Positions 20,268-29,349 of a stretch of 64,000 nt of DNA are shown here, piece after piece. The position numbers and the translations under genes are program-made. The number at the start of each line of letters is the position of its first letter. Position 1 is the first letter of the stretch. This DNA comes from Paracoccus sp. SCSIO 75233 (GTDB lineage Bacteria > Pseudomonadota > Alphaproteobacteria > Rhodobacterales > Rhodobacteraceae), in contig NZ_CP115757.1 of the NCBI RefSeq assembly GCF_027912675.1, forward strand, positions 1,364,001 through 1,428,000, given 5' to 3'. A model generated the notes under the pieces. It worked only from the letters and a program-made list of their open reading frames with translations, was not told where the DNA came from and did no database searches.

Positions 20268-20570
20268 TCAGCCGCAACTGACCTCGACCAGCGTGCCGGT
20301 CCGGTCATATTCGAAATTCAGCCGGTTCGGGTTGAGATCCGCGGTGATTGCATCCCCACTGCGATAATGGCGAAACACCGTACCGGCTGGCAGCGAGATC
20401 ATCGGCGATTGTTCACCGACGAATTGCTGAAAATTCTCGGCACCGCAGGGATCAGCGGGCTCCGGCGTCGGGTCCTGCTCAACCACGATGATCTCATCGA
20501 CCTCGTTCACGGTACAGGCGACCAGCAGCAGGGGCGCAAGGATCATTCCGGATTTTTTCAGTATATTCAT
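20268..20570 (-). CDS. I78-family peptidase inhibitor lipoprotein (copy 2)
   Basis: A 100-residue exported lipoprotein with signal MILAPLLLVAC (lipidated Cys19), an acidic linker with a TPEPADPCG segment, then an I78-type domain (NFQQFVGEQSPMISLPAGTVFR, DLNPNRLNFEYDRTGTLVEVSCG). It shares the domain plan and the terminal VxxVxCG-type ending with copy 1 but differs clearly in sequence, so the duplication is not recent. ATG 20570 follows GGAGAA at good spacing. A target protease cannot be named. Confidence 0.82.
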   Translation of the reverse strand: MNILKKSGMILAPLLLVACTVNEVDEIIVVEQDPTPEPADPCGAENFQQFVGEQSPMISLPAGTVFRHYRSGDAITADLNPNRLNFEYDRTGTLVEVSCG

Positions 20571-20612
20571 GACATTCTCCTTCTCAGTTAACAAATGACA
20601 CGGAAGGCGATT

Positions 20613-20637
20613 CACGCCCGCCCATCGGCGGGCCGTG
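20613..20637 (-). terminator. GC-rich hairpin downstream of the ParA gene
   Basis: CACGCCCGCC and GGCGGGCCGTG pair around a CATC loop with one bulged base. It lies about 40 bases past the ParA stop, in the gap before the I78 gene. It lacks a T-run, so it may act as a processing or pausing hairpin and not as a simple intrinsic terminator. Confidence 0.4.
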
Positions 20638-20677
20638 GTCAACAAAGTCATGACATCAGGAAAAGTTCCCCCGCAGC

Positions 20678-21313
20678 CTAGCCCAGCTGGCGCAGAACCT
20701 CATCCGTCAGGCGGTCGAGTTCCTCGCGCGCGGGCCGTGCATCGCTGCGTTCGCAAACGGAGATACCCTGCCCAAGCGTCTCGGCATAGGCGACACGGTT
20801 GCCGATCTGGGTATCGGCGACCTGCGCGCCCAGATCAGCGGCGTTCTGCGCCACCTCCGCGCCCAGACGGGTGTTCGGGCGGGCGCGGTTCATGACCACC
20901 AGAACCGGCGCTTTTTCACGACGCGCAAGGTCCAGAACCCCCTCCGTTGCCCACAGATCCACCTGACTGGAGGCGACCGGCACGACCACCAGATCAGCCG
21001 CACGCAAAGCGGGCCGCAGATCGCTGTCGATCTTCGGGGGGGTGTCGATAATCACGACGTCGAAGCGTTTCTTCAGCTTGTCGCTCTCATAGGACGCCCC
21101 CCAGGCGGAGGAGGTCGAGAATTCAAGCGCGTCATCCTCGCCGTGGCGTTCCATCCGTTCGATAAACCAGCGACCGAGGCTGCCTTGCGGGTCGGTGTCG
21201 ATCAGTGCCACGCTGAGGCCGCGCCCAAGCAGAGAAACCGCCAGATTGGCCGCAAGCGTCGTCTTGCCCGATCCGCCCTTCTGCTGCGCGACGGTGATCA
21301 CATAACCAGCCAT
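20678..21313 (-). CDS. ParA/Soj-family partition-type ATPase (orphan)
   Basis: A 211-residue P-loop ATPase. The deviant Walker A KGGSGKTT is at residues 12-19, the switch motif is LIDTDPQGS, and Walker B is VVIIDTPPK, all typical of ParA. It lacks an N-terminal DNA-binding extension, so it is the short (type Ib-like or McdA-like) form. No parB or centromere-like repeats flank it. Short ParAs position plasmids, chemoreceptor arrays, carboxysomes or other cargo, and the cargo here is unknown. The ATG at 21313 is clear. Confidence 0.9.
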   Translation of the reverse strand: MAGYVITVAQQKGGSGKTTLAANLAVSLLGRGLSVALIDTDPQGSLGRWFIERMERHGEDDALEFSTSSAWGASYESDKLKKRFDVVIIDTPPKIDSDLRPALRAADLVVVPVASSQVDLWATEGVLDLARREKAPVLVVMNRARPNTRLGAEVAQNAADLGAQVADTQIGNRVAYAETLGQGISVCERSDARPAREELDRLTDEVLRQLG

Positions 21314-21382
21314 GAACTGCCCCTTTACCCAGATTGGGGCGATCCTAGCGGCGCATTTTCAGCATTGCACGGTGATTCTGCA

Positions 21383-21706
21383 TCACGCGCCGTAGACGCT
21401 TTGCACCTCGTACATGACCGGCTCGAAACTGCGGCAAAGCTGGTTGATCTCGCGGTTCCGCTTGCGCATCTCCTCCGTGCGCAGCATCGCCTGATAATCC
21501 TCGCGCCGCGCCCATTGCGAATAGGTGGCGATGCGGGTCTGCGCATCGTTCAGATGCACGGCCCCGGCGACGAAACCGGGCTGTTTGCTGATCACATCCC
21601 GCCACGCATCGGTCAGCGCATCCAGAAGATCATGCGCGGTGCCCGGCGTGACCTCAAATGTGGTGATGACGGTCTGACCGTCGAAATCTGGCTGAATAAG
21701 GGGCAT
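21383..21706 (-). CDS. antibiotic biosynthesis monooxygenase (ABM)-domain protein
   Basis: A 107-residue dimeric alpha/beta-barrel type protein. VITTFEVTPGTAHDLLDALTDAW, QPGFVAGAVHLNDAQTRIATYSQWARREDYQAM is the standard ABM pattern. Members include quinone monooxygenases, haem-degrading enzymes and many of unknown activity, so no reaction is claimed. ATG 21706 follows GGAGGG. It is divergent from the dipeptidase gene. The protein ends FEPVMYEVQSVYGA. Confidence 0.83.
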   Translation of the reverse strand: MPLIQPDFDGQTVITTFEVTPGTAHDLLDALTDAWRDVISKQPGFVAGAVHLNDAQTRIATYSQWARREDYQAMLRTEEMRKRNREINQLCRSFEPVMYEVQSVYGA

Positions 21707-21822
21707 GACACCCTCCCTCGCTGGATGATTTCCGCCAGCCTGACATGATTTTACCGCCGCGCAAAGCCGCTTGCGACGCCTCCGGCAATGACGCAGCATG
21801 CGCCGGAACAAGGACGGAGCCC

Positions 21823-22875
21823 ATGATGATCCCGGTTTTCGACGGCCATAACGATTTCCTGCAACGGCTGCTGGCTGAGGGCGCAGACCCGCTGGCGATC
21901 TGGCGAGAGGGCGACGGCAGCGGCCATATCGACCTGCCCCGGCTGCGCAAGGGGGGCATGTTCGGCGGGTTCTTCGCGCTCTGGGCACCGTCGCCGCCTG
22001 AGCCGGATAGGACGGATTGGCATGCGGCACAGGAAAACCCACCCTATGCGGTGCCATTGGCAGGCAAGATCGACGTGGCAGGGGCAACTGCGCATATGTT
22101 CCGCCTCTCGGCCCGGCTGAACGCGCTTGAACGGGACGGCACGCTGTCGATCTGCCGCAGCGTCGATGAGATCCTCGCCGCGAAGGAGGCAGGCCGGATC
22201 GCCGCCATCCTGCATATGGAGGGGGCTGAGGGCATTGCCGACCCCGACGATCTGCATCTGTGGCACCGGATCGGTCTGCGCTCGCTCGGGCCGGTCTGGT
22301 CGCGAGTGAACGATTACGGCCACGGCGTGCCATTCGCCTTTCCCGCCGATCCCGATACGGGTCCGGGCCTGACCGATGCGGGGAAAGAACTCATTGCCGA
22401 ATGTGACCGGCTGCGCATCCTGATCGACCTTGCGCATCTGAACGCGAAAGGAGTCGAAGACATCGCGAAGATCAGCGGCGCGCCTCTGGTTTCAACGCAT
22501 TCGGGCGCGCATACGGTCGCTGCCTCGACGCGCAATCTGACCGACCGGCAATTGGGGACGATCGCCGAAACAGGCGGCCTCGTCGGGTTGAACTTCGCCG
22601 CCGGTTTCGTGCGGGAGGATGGCCGCCGCCTGCCCTTTGACGGGTTCGATCCCTATCTGCGCCAGCTCGATCATCTGCTGGACTGGCTGGGCGAGGATGG
22701 CGTGGCGCTCGGCTCTGATTTCGACGGGGCGCTGATGCCGCATGATCTGGCCGATGCAAGCGCCCTGCCCGGTTTCCTTGGCGCCATGGCCGCTCATGGC
22801 TATGGCGGGGAACTCGTCGAGAAAATCGCCTGGAAGAACTGGATGAACCTGCTCAGGCGGACATGGGAGCGGTAA
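21823..22875 (+). CDS. M19 family membrane-dipeptidase-like zinc peptidase
   Basis: A 350-residue amidohydrolase-fold dipeptidase of family M19 (renal dipeptidase type). Metal ligands are visible as DGHND near the N-terminus, HMEGAEG (bridging Glu), IDLAHLN, STHSGAH and GSDFDG. No signal peptide is present, so it is cytoplasmic. Such enzymes hydrolyse diverse dipeptides, including D-amino-acid-containing ones. The start at 21823 (MMIPVFDGHND) follows AAGGACGGAG. Its 3' end overlaps that of the convergent thiamine pyrophosphokinase gene by 23 bases. Confidence 0.9.
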   Translation: MMIPVFDGHNDFLQRLLAEGADPLAIWREGDGSGHIDLPRLRKGGMFGGFFALWAPSPPEPDRTDWHAAQENPPYAVPLAGKIDVAGATAHMFRLSARLNALERDGTLSICRSVDEILAAKEAGRIAAILHMEGAEGIADPDDLHLWHRIGLRSLGPVWSRVNDYGHGVPFAFPADPDTGPGLTDAGKELIAECDRLRILIDLAHLNAKGVEDIAKISGAPLVSTHSGAHTVAASTRNLTDRQLGTIAETGGLVGLNFAAGFVREDGRRLPFDGFDPYLRQLDHLLDWLGEDGVALGSDFDGALMPHDLADASALPGFLGAMAAHGYGGELVEKIAWKNWMNLLRRTWER

Positions 22876-23521
22876 GCGCCGCGATCACCAGATCCAGGCA
22901 TTCGCGCGGCAGCATCACCAGCATCGGCCCGTCCATCGTCAGCCGGACCGGACCGGTTGCCGCGTTCGATGTCCCGACACGCCCGTCAGGCGCAAATGCG
23001 ATCCCGTCAATCGGCCAGCGCAATCCGGTGCTGGTCCCATGCGCCGGTCCCATCGGGAACAGCGACAGCCGCGTGCCCGCATCCAGCGGCAGCGACAATT
23101 CCGGCGGGCAGGCAAACACGATATCCTCTGCCGCGATCATGATACAGGGCGGGTCGGGATGGCGGATCATCACCGTCAGCGCCGCCAGCGTATGATCCAG
23201 CCGCCGCCCCGAGAACCCGATGGCCAGCACGAACCCCGCCGATATGCGGCTGAGCGTCTTGGTGAAATCGGTGCTGTCCTGCTCCGCCACATGAGTCAGG
23301 CGATCCGGGCCAAGTGCCGCCCGCGCCTCTGCCGAGATCGAATCGAAATCACCGATGGCATGATCCGGCACGACGCCGAGAGACAGCGCAGCATCCGCAC
23401 CGCCATCCGCCGCCACCAGAACCGGCGCGTAGCTGCGGGCAAGCGCCATATCCTCGGTCGTCACGGCGCCCCCGCCGATCAGCGTCACGCCGCCGGAAGA
23501 GGTCAGAACAGGCGCGCTCAC
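22853..23521 (-). CDS. thiamine pyrophosphokinase
   Basis: A 222-residue thiamine pyrophosphokinase, which transfers pyrophosphate from ATP to thiamine to make the cofactor. Conserved blocks are LVAADGGADAAL, IGDFDSIS (metal-binding aspartates), EQDSTDFTKTL and GFSGRRLDHTLAAL. No ATG lies near the conserved start. The GTG at 23521 overlaps the upstream TGA (GTGA) and follows GGCGAGGA, so it is translationally coupled to the DUF2842 gene. The C-terminal substrate-binding domain has normal length. Confidence 0.92.
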   Translation of the reverse strand: MSAPVLTSSGGVTLIGGGAVTTEDMALARSYAPVLVAADGGADAALSLGVVPDHAIGDFDSISAEARAALGPDRLTHVAEQDSTDFTKTLSRISAGFVLAIGFSGRRLDHTLAALTVMIRHPDPPCIMIAAEDIVFACPPELSLPLDAGTRLSLFPMGPAHGTSTGLRWPIDGIAFAPDGRVGTSNAATGPVRLTMDGPMLVMLPRECLDLVIAALTAPMSA

Positions 23522-23733
23522 TCCTCGCCCTTGCCGATGCCGGTGAAGATTTTCTTGAACGGCATGATCCAGACGAAGCCGAGCAGGATGACGATCAGCA
23601 GTTCCGCCCAGAATGGCGGACGACCATAGGTGTCGTCGATCCACGCCAGCAGCACCCATGCGACGATCAGATAGGCCGGAAGCCCGAGCAACAGGATCAG
23701 AAGCGACAGCCGCTTCCGGGTCTTGAGATTCAT
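23518..23733 (-). CDS. DUF2842 small membrane protein
   Basis: A 71-residue protein with two predicted membrane helices (LSLLILLLGLPAYLIVAWVLL and AELLIVILLGFVWIMPF) and a short basic N-terminus. This matches the DUF2842 family found in Rhodobacterales. It is linked by ATGA and GTGA overlaps to both the upstream oxidoreductase and the downstream thiamine pyrophosphokinase, forming a tightly packed run. Its function is unknown. Confidence 0.85.
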   Translation of the reverse strand: MNLKTRKRLSLLILLLGLPAYLIVAWVLLAWIDDTYGRPPFWAELLIVILLGFVWIMPFKKIFTGIGKGEE

Positions 23734-24332
23734 GTCAGTTTCGTTCCGCGTTTCAAAGAGGTCGCGCTTGTCGCCAGTTTCCTGATCCGGGCGCGCCATT
23801 TTTCAAGGTTTTTTTCCGCCCCGCCCCGCCGGACCATGCCGAAATAGCTGAGCCGGATCGGCGCGAAGCCGACAAAGCCCAGCACCTGACGCCGATAGCG
23901 CCAGCCGACAGGGTTGAAATAGGCCAGTTTCAGATAGGCGGGCGGCGTGTCCATCGAGACCAGCACATCGGCCGAGCGGCCTTTCAGCAACCTGTCCCAG
24001 AACAGGTCTTTCGCATGATACTGAAACGCCTGTCCGGGCAGCAGGATGCGGTCCCAGAACCCTTTCATCCGCGCCGGTTCGCCGCCCCACCAAAGCGGGA
24101 AGGCCAGCACCAGATGATCGCAGGCCTCGATCTGGTCCAATATTTCGACCAGATCCGGCTCCATCTCCGGGATGTCCTCATAGCCGCGCGAGAGATCCGG
24201 GTTGAACGTAAGATCGCGAATGGCGCGCCGATGGATTTCGGCGCTTTCGGGCAGCGCCTGCTGATAGATGTCCAGCATATGCGCCGACAGGCGGTCAGCA
24301 TCGGGATGGCCGTCTGTCAGCAGCACACGCAT
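23730..24332 (-). CDS. flavodoxin-fold NAD(P)H-dependent oxidoreductase
   Basis: A 200-residue flavoprotein-type oxidoreductase of the NQO/KefF-like group (Flavodoxin_2). MRVLLTDGHPDADRLSAHML binds FMN/FAD phosphate, CDHLVLAFPLWWGGEPARMKGFWDRIL is the central conserved loop, and the C-terminus ends in a basic region. Members reduce quinones, azo dyes or other acceptors. The start is either ATG 24332 or a GTG three bases upstream. It lies directly after the purA stop on the same strand. Confidence 0.88.
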   Translation of the reverse strand: MRVLLTDGHPDADRLSAHMLDIYQQALPESAEIHRRAIRDLTFNPDLSRGYEDIPEMEPDLVEILDQIEACDHLVLAFPLWWGGEPARMKGFWDRILLPGQAFQYHAKDLFWDRLLKGRSADVLVSMDTPPAYLKLAYFNPVGWRYRRQVLGFVGFAPIRLSYFGMVRRGGAEKNLEKWRARIRKLATSATSLKRGTKLT

Positions 24333-24336
24333 CACA

Positions 24337-25629
24337 TCAGTCCGCGAATGGGTCGGTCACGAGGATGGTATCATCCCGCTCCGGGCTGGTCGACAGCAGA
24401 GCCACCGGGCAATTGATCAGTTCCTCAACCCGGCGCACATATTTGATCGCGGCTGCGGGCAGATCGGCCCAGCTTCGCGCGCCTGCGGTCGATTCGCTCC
24501 AGCCGTCCATCTCTTCGTAAACCGGCGTCACCTTTGCCTGAAGCGCTGCTGCGGTCGGCAGGTAATCATAGGTCACGCCGTCGATTTCATAGCCGGTGCA
24601 GATTTTCAGCTTCTCAAACCCGTCCAGCACATCCAGCTTGGTCAGGGCGATGCCGCTGACGCCGGAAATGGCGCAGGTCTGGCGGACCAGAACCGCATCG
24701 AACCAGCCACAGCGGCGCTTGCGGCCTGTGACGGTGCCGAATTCATGACCCCGCTCGCCCAGACGCTGACCGTCTTCGTCGTCAAGCTCGGTCGGGAACG
24801 GGCCTTCGCCGACGCGGGTGGTGTAGGCTTTCACGATGCCCAGCACGAAATCGACCGAGCCCGGCCCCATGCCGGTGCCCGTCGCCGCCTGACCCGCGAT
24901 GACATTCGACGAGGTCACATAGGGATAGGTGCCGAAATCAATATCCAGCAGACTGCCCTGTGCGCCTTCGAACAGGATACGCTTTCCGGCCCGTCGTGCC
25001 TCATTCATCACCTTCCAGACCGGGGCGGCGTATTTCAGGATTTCCGGCGCGATCTCACGCAGGCTGTTCAGCAATTCCTCGCGATCAATCGGTTCCAGCC
25101 CAAGTCCGGCGCGCAGCGCGTTGTGATGGACAAGCGCCCTATCAACGCGAAGCTGCAACGTCTCGTCATCGCCGAGATCGGCAACTCGAATCACGCGGCG
25201 GCCCACCTTGTCCTCGTAGCACGGCCCGATCCCGCGCCCGGTCGTGCCGATCCGCCCGACGCTGTTCTGCGCCTCCCGCGCCCGGTCAAGTTCGCCGTGG
25301 AAGGGCAGGATCAGCGGCGTGTTCTCCGCCACCATCAGCGTCTCGGGTGAGATATCGACGCCCTGGCCCCGGATCGCTTCGATCTCCTTGACCAGATGCC
25401 AGGGGTCCAGCACCACGCCGTTGCCGATCACCGATAATTTACCGCCACGCACCACACCCGAAGGAAGCGCGTTCAGCTTGTAGACCTCTTCCCCGATCAC
25501 AAGCGTATGGCCCGCATTATGGCCGCCCTGAAACCGGGCGATGATCTCTGCCCGCTCCGACAGCCAGTCGACGATCTTGCCCTTGCCCTCGTCGCCCCAT
25601 TGCGCGCCGACAACCACCACATTGGCCAT
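24337..25629 (-). CDS. purA: adenylosuccinate synthase
   Basis: A 430-residue PurA that converts IMP, aspartate and GTP to adenylosuccinate, the first AMP-specific step. The family start [20 protein letters not shown] (P-loop and catalytic Asp) is intact, as are [41 protein letters not shown] and [12 protein letters not shown]. The ATG at 25629 begins [11 protein letters not shown] divergent region upstream separates it from the DUF1127 gene. Confidence 0.97.
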   Translation of the reverse strand: MANVVVVGAQWGDEGKGKIVDWLSERAEIIARFQGGHNAGHTLVIGEEVYKLNALPSGVVRGGKLSVIGNGVVLDPWHLVKEIEAIRGQGVDISPETLMVAENTPLILPFHGELDRAREAQNSVGRIGTTGRGIGPCYEDKVGRRVIRVADLGDDETLQLRVDRALVHHNALRAGLGLEPIDREELLNSLREIAPEILKYAAPVWKVMNEARRAGKRILFEGAQGSLLDIDFGTYPYVTSSNVIAGQAATGTGMGPGSVDFVLGIVKAYTTRVGEGPFPTELDDEDGQRLGERGHEFGTVTGRKRRCGWFDAVLVRQTCAISGVSGIALTKLDVLDGFEKLKICTGYEIDGVTYDYLPTAAALQAKVTPVYEEMDGWSESTAGARSWADLPAAAIKYVRRVEELINCPVALLSTSPERDDTILVTDPFAD

Positions 25630-25780
25630 ATTGCTTCCCTTCTGCGGTCATAAATGCCGCGTGCCGGTATAGTGATCCAAACACGGCGGGAAAAGCCGCA
25701 TTCCACCGTTCGGCGCGGAAAAGCGCCCCGCCTTGTTTCAGAACTTCCTTTCAGGATTATGACGGATACCGGCAAATGCA

Positions 25781-25797
25781 ATGCTGCTATGCAGCAT
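25781..25797. promoter_or_regulatory. palindrome upstream of the DUF1127 gene
   Basis: ATGCTGC and GCAGCAT flank TAT, a perfect 17-base inverted repeat about 80 bases before the DUF1127 start. The T-N11-A interior pattern fits a LysR-type regulator site, and DUF1127 genes are known LysR targets in some Rhizobiales. The regulator here is not identified. Confidence 0.4.
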
Positions 25798-25876
25798 AAA
25801 CCGTGGATACCGCAAAATGCTCAGGTTACTATAGCTTCATGGGAGGAAACCATTCGACAGGCCGAAAGGGTTTCCA

Positions 25877-26101
25877 ATGTCAGTCCAACACACCGAATTC
25901 ACCTCCACCCCAACTCTGCGTTCCCGCTTCTCCGGGATCGGCAGCCGCTTCATGGCCGCAATGGAGCGGTATATGGAGCTGCAATCCCGCAGCAAACAGA
26001 TCGAAAAACTGATGGCGAAATCTGACGAAGACCTCGCCAAGATGGGCATCACCCGCGACCGGATCGTCTATTACGTCTTCCGCGACCGCGCCTGGTTCTG
26101 A
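25877..26101 (+). CDS. DUF1127 small protein
   Basis: A 74-residue protein with a variable N-terminus and the C-terminal DUF1127 domain: MELQSRSKQIEKLM, SDEDLAKMGITRDRIVYYVF. The Arg-rich, single-helix-hairpin layout (LxxLSDxxLxDIGIxR type) is clear. DUF1127 proteins act in phosphate, carbon and RNA metabolism and often bind RNA in alphaproteobacteria; their number varies widely between genomes. It is followed by an intrinsic terminator at 26190-26230. Confidence 0.88.
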   Translation: MSVQHTEFTSTPTLRSRFSGIGSRFMAAMERYMELQSRSKQIEKLMAKSDEDLAKMGITRDRIVYYVFRDRAWF

Positions 26102-26189
26102 AAATACAACCGATGGCCGCCTGAGCGATATTAAAACCGAGAAAACACCGACCTTCCGGCCATCGCATACCGGTCCCAAGACCCCTGTA

Positions 26190-26230
26190 TCAGCCCGCAT
26201 GCCAGCCCCGGCATTCGCGGGCTGATTTTA
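26190..26230 (+). terminator. intrinsic terminator after DUF1127
   Basis: TCAGCCCGCATGCC pairs with GGCATTCGCGGGCTGA (one bulge) around a short loop, followed by TTTTATAT. This is a well-formed rho-independent terminator for the rightward DUF1127 transcript, about 90 bases past its stop. Confidence 0.75.
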
Positions 26231-26260
26231 TATCAGCGTTCCGATGGACCCCGATATGCA

Positions 26261-26295
26261 CACACCCTGCCAAGGCAACGGCCCGGCAGGGTGTG
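26261..26295. repeat. 11-bp inverted repeat
   Basis: CACACCCTGCC (26261-26271) and GGCAGGGTGTG (26285-26295) are perfect inverted copies around 13 bases. There is no T-run on either side. It may be a bidirectional hairpin between convergent genes or part of a degraded element with the adjacent tRNA-like fragment. Confidence 0.65.
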
Positions 26296-26318
26296 GCTCA
26301 CTAGCGAGGACAGAGAAT

Positions 26319-26357
26319 GGCGTTTCTATCCTGCGATTCTACCGACTGAGCAACGCC
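26319..26357 (-). other. tRNA-like fragment (possible tRNA remnant)
   Basis: On the minus strand GGCGTTGCTCAGTCGGTAGA resembles the acceptor/D-arm of a tRNA (compare TAGCTCAGTCGGTAGAGC). No normal anticodon arm or GGTTCAA T-loop follows, and the stretch closes with AACGCC pairing to GGCGTT. A tRNA pseudogene fragment is possible; chance similarity is not excluded. Confidence 0.25.
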
Positions 26358-26420
26358 GAGATTTCCGGCGGGAAACCTGCCTCATAGCTCCGCGGGCAGA
26401 ACTCAGTCAGAATATACACG

Positions 26421-29075
26421 CTATTGAGATTCTTCAATAATATTTTCAACCTTAGCGATAGCAGCCTCAGCCGCAGCCAGGGACGGTGCGCCGCCTTGCG
26501 CCCGGTCGGGTCGCCCGCCACCGCCCTTGCCGCCAAGCGCCTCCGTCGCCGCCTGCACCAGCGACACGGCAGACACCCGGTCTGTCAAATCCTGCGTGAC
26601 ACCCGCTGCAACCGCAGCCTTGCCGTCCGATTCCGCAAGCAGCAGCACCGCGCCGGAACCGAGCTTCTGTTTCAGTTCCTCGATCAGCGGCGCAAGCTCC
26701 TTGCCGCTGACACCATCGACCTTGCGCCCGATGAACTTGACGCCCGCGATCTCTTTCGCGTCATCCGCACCGCCGCCCATAGCCATCTGGCGTTTCAGCG
26801 TCGCCAATTCGCGCTCAAGCGCCTTGCGCTCATCGGACAGCGCCTTGACCTTGTTCACGACATCCCCAGCCTGCGCCTTCAGCAGCCCGGCAATCTCACC
26901 CAGCTGCGCGTCCGAGCTGCGCAGCTGCTCAAGCGCCGCCTGCCCGGTCAGCGCCTCGATCCGGCGGACACCGGCTGAGGACGCGCTGTCGCTCAGCAGC
27001 ATGAACATGCCGATATCGCCGGTGCGCGCGACATGGGTGCCGCCGCAGAGTTCCAGCGAATAGGTCTGCCGATCCGTGCCCTTACCGGAATTGGACTGTT
27101 TGCCCATCGAGACGACGCGCACCTCATCCCCATATTTCTCGCCAAACAGCGCCTGCGCGCCGATCTCGCGCGCGTCATCCGGGGTCATGATCCGGGTTTC
27201 CACGGCGGAGTTCTGGCGGATGAAATCATTCACCTCGGCCTCGATCTTGCCGATCTCATCCGCCGTCACCGCGTGATTATGGCTGAAATCGAAGCGGAGC
27301 CGGTCGGGCGCGTTCAATGATCCCCGCTGCGCGACATGATCGCCAAGCGTGCGGCGCAGCGCCTCGTGCAGCAGATGGGTCGCAGAGTGGTTCGCCCGGA
27401 TCGCACCGCGCCGGTCGTGATCGACCTCCAGCTTCGCGGCCTGTCCACGGCTGATCTGGCCCATCGTGACCTCACCGATATGGATGAACACGCCACCGGA
27501 TTTCTTCGTGTCCGAAATCCGCACCATGCCACTTTCGGTCTGTACCGTGCCGGTATCGCCGACCTGACCGCCCGCCTCGGCGTAAAACGGCGACTGGTTC
27601 ACCACGATCTGAACCGCATCGCCCTGTTTCGCGGTCTCGATCTCGGCACCGTCCTGGACCAGCGACAACACCTGCCCCTCGGCCTCTTCGCTGTCATAGC
27701 CCAGAAATTCGGTCGCGCCGTGTTTCTCGCCCAACTCGAACCAGATCGCGGCGTCCTTGGTCTCGCCGCTGCCAGCCCAAGCCGCGCGCGCCTGAGCCTT
27801 CTGCTCGGCCATCGCAGCGTCAAAGCCTGCAATATCGACCGCCCGCCCCTGCTCGCGCAGCGCGTCCTGCGTAAGATCGAGCGGGAAGCCATAGGTATCA
27901 TACAGCTTGAACGCCGCCTCACCCGGCAAATCCTTGCCCTCGGGCAGCTTCGCCACCTCGTCATCCAGCAAACGCAGCCCGCGATCCAGCGTCTTGCGGA
28001 ACCGGGTTTCCTCCGACCGCAGCGAGTCCTCGATCATAGCCTGCGCGCGGCCCAGCTCGGGATACGCGGCCCCCATCTGGCGGACAAGGGCAGGCACCAG
28101 CCTGTGCATCACAGGCTCCTGCACGCCCAGCATATGCGCATGCCGCATCGCCCGGCGCATGATCCGGCGCAGCACATAGCCGCGCCCCTCATTCGACGGC
28201 ATCACCCCGTCCGCCAACAGGAACGAGGTCGAGCGCAGGTGATCCGCGATCACCCGGTGATGCACCTTGCCCGGCCCGTCGGGATCGGAGTTTGTCACAT
28301 TCGCCGACGCCTCGATCAGCGCCCGCATCAGGTCGGTGTCGTAATTGTCATGCTTGCCCTGCAACAACGCGCCGATCCGCTCCAACCCCATGCCGGTGTC
28401 GATGGACTGCATATCGAGCGCGCGCATCGATCCGTCCTCGAACTGCTCGTTCTGCATGAAGACGAGGTTCCAGATCTCGATAAAACGGTCGCCGTCTTCC
28501 TCCGCGCTGCCGGGCGGGCCGCCCCAGATATGATCGCCGTGATCGTAAAAGATCTCCGTGCAGGGGCCGCAAGGGCCGGTCGGGCCCATCTGCCAGAAAT
28601 TATCGCTGGTCGGGATGCGGATGATCTTGTCGTCGGAAAGCCCCGCGACCTTCTTCCATATCTCTGCCGCTTCGTCATCGGTGTGATAGACGGTGACCAG
28701 CAGCTTGTCCTTCGGGATGCCGAAATCCTTGGTCAGCAACTCCCACGCGAACGGGATCGCGTCGGATTTGAAATAATCCCCGAAGCTGAAATTCCCCAGC
28801 ATTTCGAAGAAGGTATGATGCCGCGCCGTATAGCCGACATTGTCCAGATCGTTATGCTTGCCCCCTGCCCGCACGCATTTCTGCGAGGAGGTCGCCCGCA
28901 CATAGTCGCGTTTCTCCACGCCGGTGAACAGGTTCTTGAACTGCACCATACCGGAATTGGCGAACATCAGCGTCGGGTCATTGCGCGGCACAAGCGGCGA
29001 GGACGGTACGACCTCATGGCCATTGCGCGCGAAGTAATCGAGAAAGGTCGAGCGGATATCGTTCAGGCTTGGCAT
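26421..29075 (-). CDS. alaS: alanyl-tRNA synthetase
   Basis: An 884-residue class II alanyl-tRNA synthetase. Motif 1 and 2 regions appear in the N-terminal domain ([37 protein letters not shown]). The editing domain carries the zinc motif [11 protein letters not shown] with the partner CGGTHV ([14 protein letters not shown]). A C-terminal oligomerisation/C-Ala region follows ([19 protein letters not shown]). The ATG at 29075 begins [15 protein letters not shown] and follows GAGGGAGC; a longer in-frame start at 29132 is less likely. The alaS-glyS-DUF6446-glyQ run clusters two synthetases on one strand. Confidence 0.96.
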   Translation of the reverse strand: MPSLNDIRSTFLDYFARNGHEVVPSSPLVPRNDPTLMFANSGMVQFKNLFTGVEKRDYVRATSSQKCVRAGGKHNDLDNVGYTARHHTFFEMLGNFSFGDYFKSDAIPFAWELLTKDFGIPKDKLLVTVYHTDDEAAEIWKKVAGLSDDKIIRIPTSDNFWQMGPTGPCGPCTEIFYDHGDHIWGGPPGSAEEDGDRFIEIWNLVFMQNEQFEDGSMRALDMQSIDTGMGLERIGALLQGKHDNYDTDLMRALIEASANVTNSDPDGPGKVHHRVIADHLRSTSFLLADGVMPSNEGRGYVLRRIMRRAMRHAHMLGVQEPVMHRLVPALVRQMGAAYPELGRAQAMIEDSLRSEETRFRKTLDRGLRLLDDEVAKLPEGKDLPGEAAFKLYDTYGFPLDLTQDALREQGRAVDIAGFDAAMAEQKAQARAAWAGSGETKDAAIWFELGEKHGATEFLGYDSEEAEGQVLSLVQDGAEIETAKQGDAVQIVVNQSPFYAEAGGQVGDTGTVQTESGMVRISDTKKSGGVFIHIGEVTMGQISRGQAAKLEVDHDRRGAIRANHSATHLLHEALRRTLGDHVAQRGSLNAPDRLRFDFSHNHAVTADEIGKIEAEVNDFIRQNSAVETRIMTPDDAREIGAQALFGEKYGDEVRVVSMGKQSNSGKGTDRQTYSLELCGGTHVARTGDIGMFMLLSDSASSAGVRRIEALTGQAALEQLRSSDAQLGEIAGLLKAQAGDVVNKVKALSDERKALERELATLKRQMAMGGGADDAKEIAGVKFIGRKVDGVSGKELAPLIEELKQKLGSGAVLLLAESDGKAAVAAGVTQDLTDRVSAVSLVQAATEALGGKGGGGRPDRAQGGAPSLAAAEAAIAKVENIIEESQ

Positions 29076-29268
29076 AATGCTCCCTCGGGCTGGTCGCTCC
29101 GATGTAATTCCATGCGGAGGCCATGTCCACATCGGGCGCGCATCCTGTTGCGCAACATCCGATCCAGCCGCGCGAGCGCCGAACCGGGGGCTGGCGCGCC
29201 ACCCCAGCCACGAAGCGCTTTATGGTGCAACCCCGCACGAACGCCCCGCGTCGCGCCTGCATGGACCA

Positions 29269-29298
29269 AGCGCCAGACCGAGGGGCCGGTCCGGCGCT
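29269..29298. repeat. hairpin upstream of alaS
   Basis: AGCGCCAGACC and GGTCCGGCGCT pair with one G-T over 11 positions around an 8-base loop. It sits in the 274-base gap between glyS and alaS (29076-29349), about 50 bases past the glyS stop in the leftward direction. It has no T-run. I see nothing else in that gap. Confidence 0.45.
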
Positions 29299-29349
29299 CG
29301 CGCGGCGACCTGCGGCCTCGATTCCACGCGGAGTGCGCGGCGGAGATCG

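Larger units (their letters stand above)
26102..26420. other. intergenic region between DUF1127 and alaS
   Basis: About 319 bases between two convergent genes. It holds a likely intrinsic terminator (26190-26230), a perfect 11-base inverted repeat (26261-26295) and a tRNA-like remnant (26319-26357). I see no coding sequence. Confidence 0.6.

Noticed and set aside
29269..29298. Hairpin upstream of alaS as a T-box or riboswitch
   Set aside because: No T-box consensus and no T-run after the stem. It is just past the glyS stop and may only be a processing hairpin.
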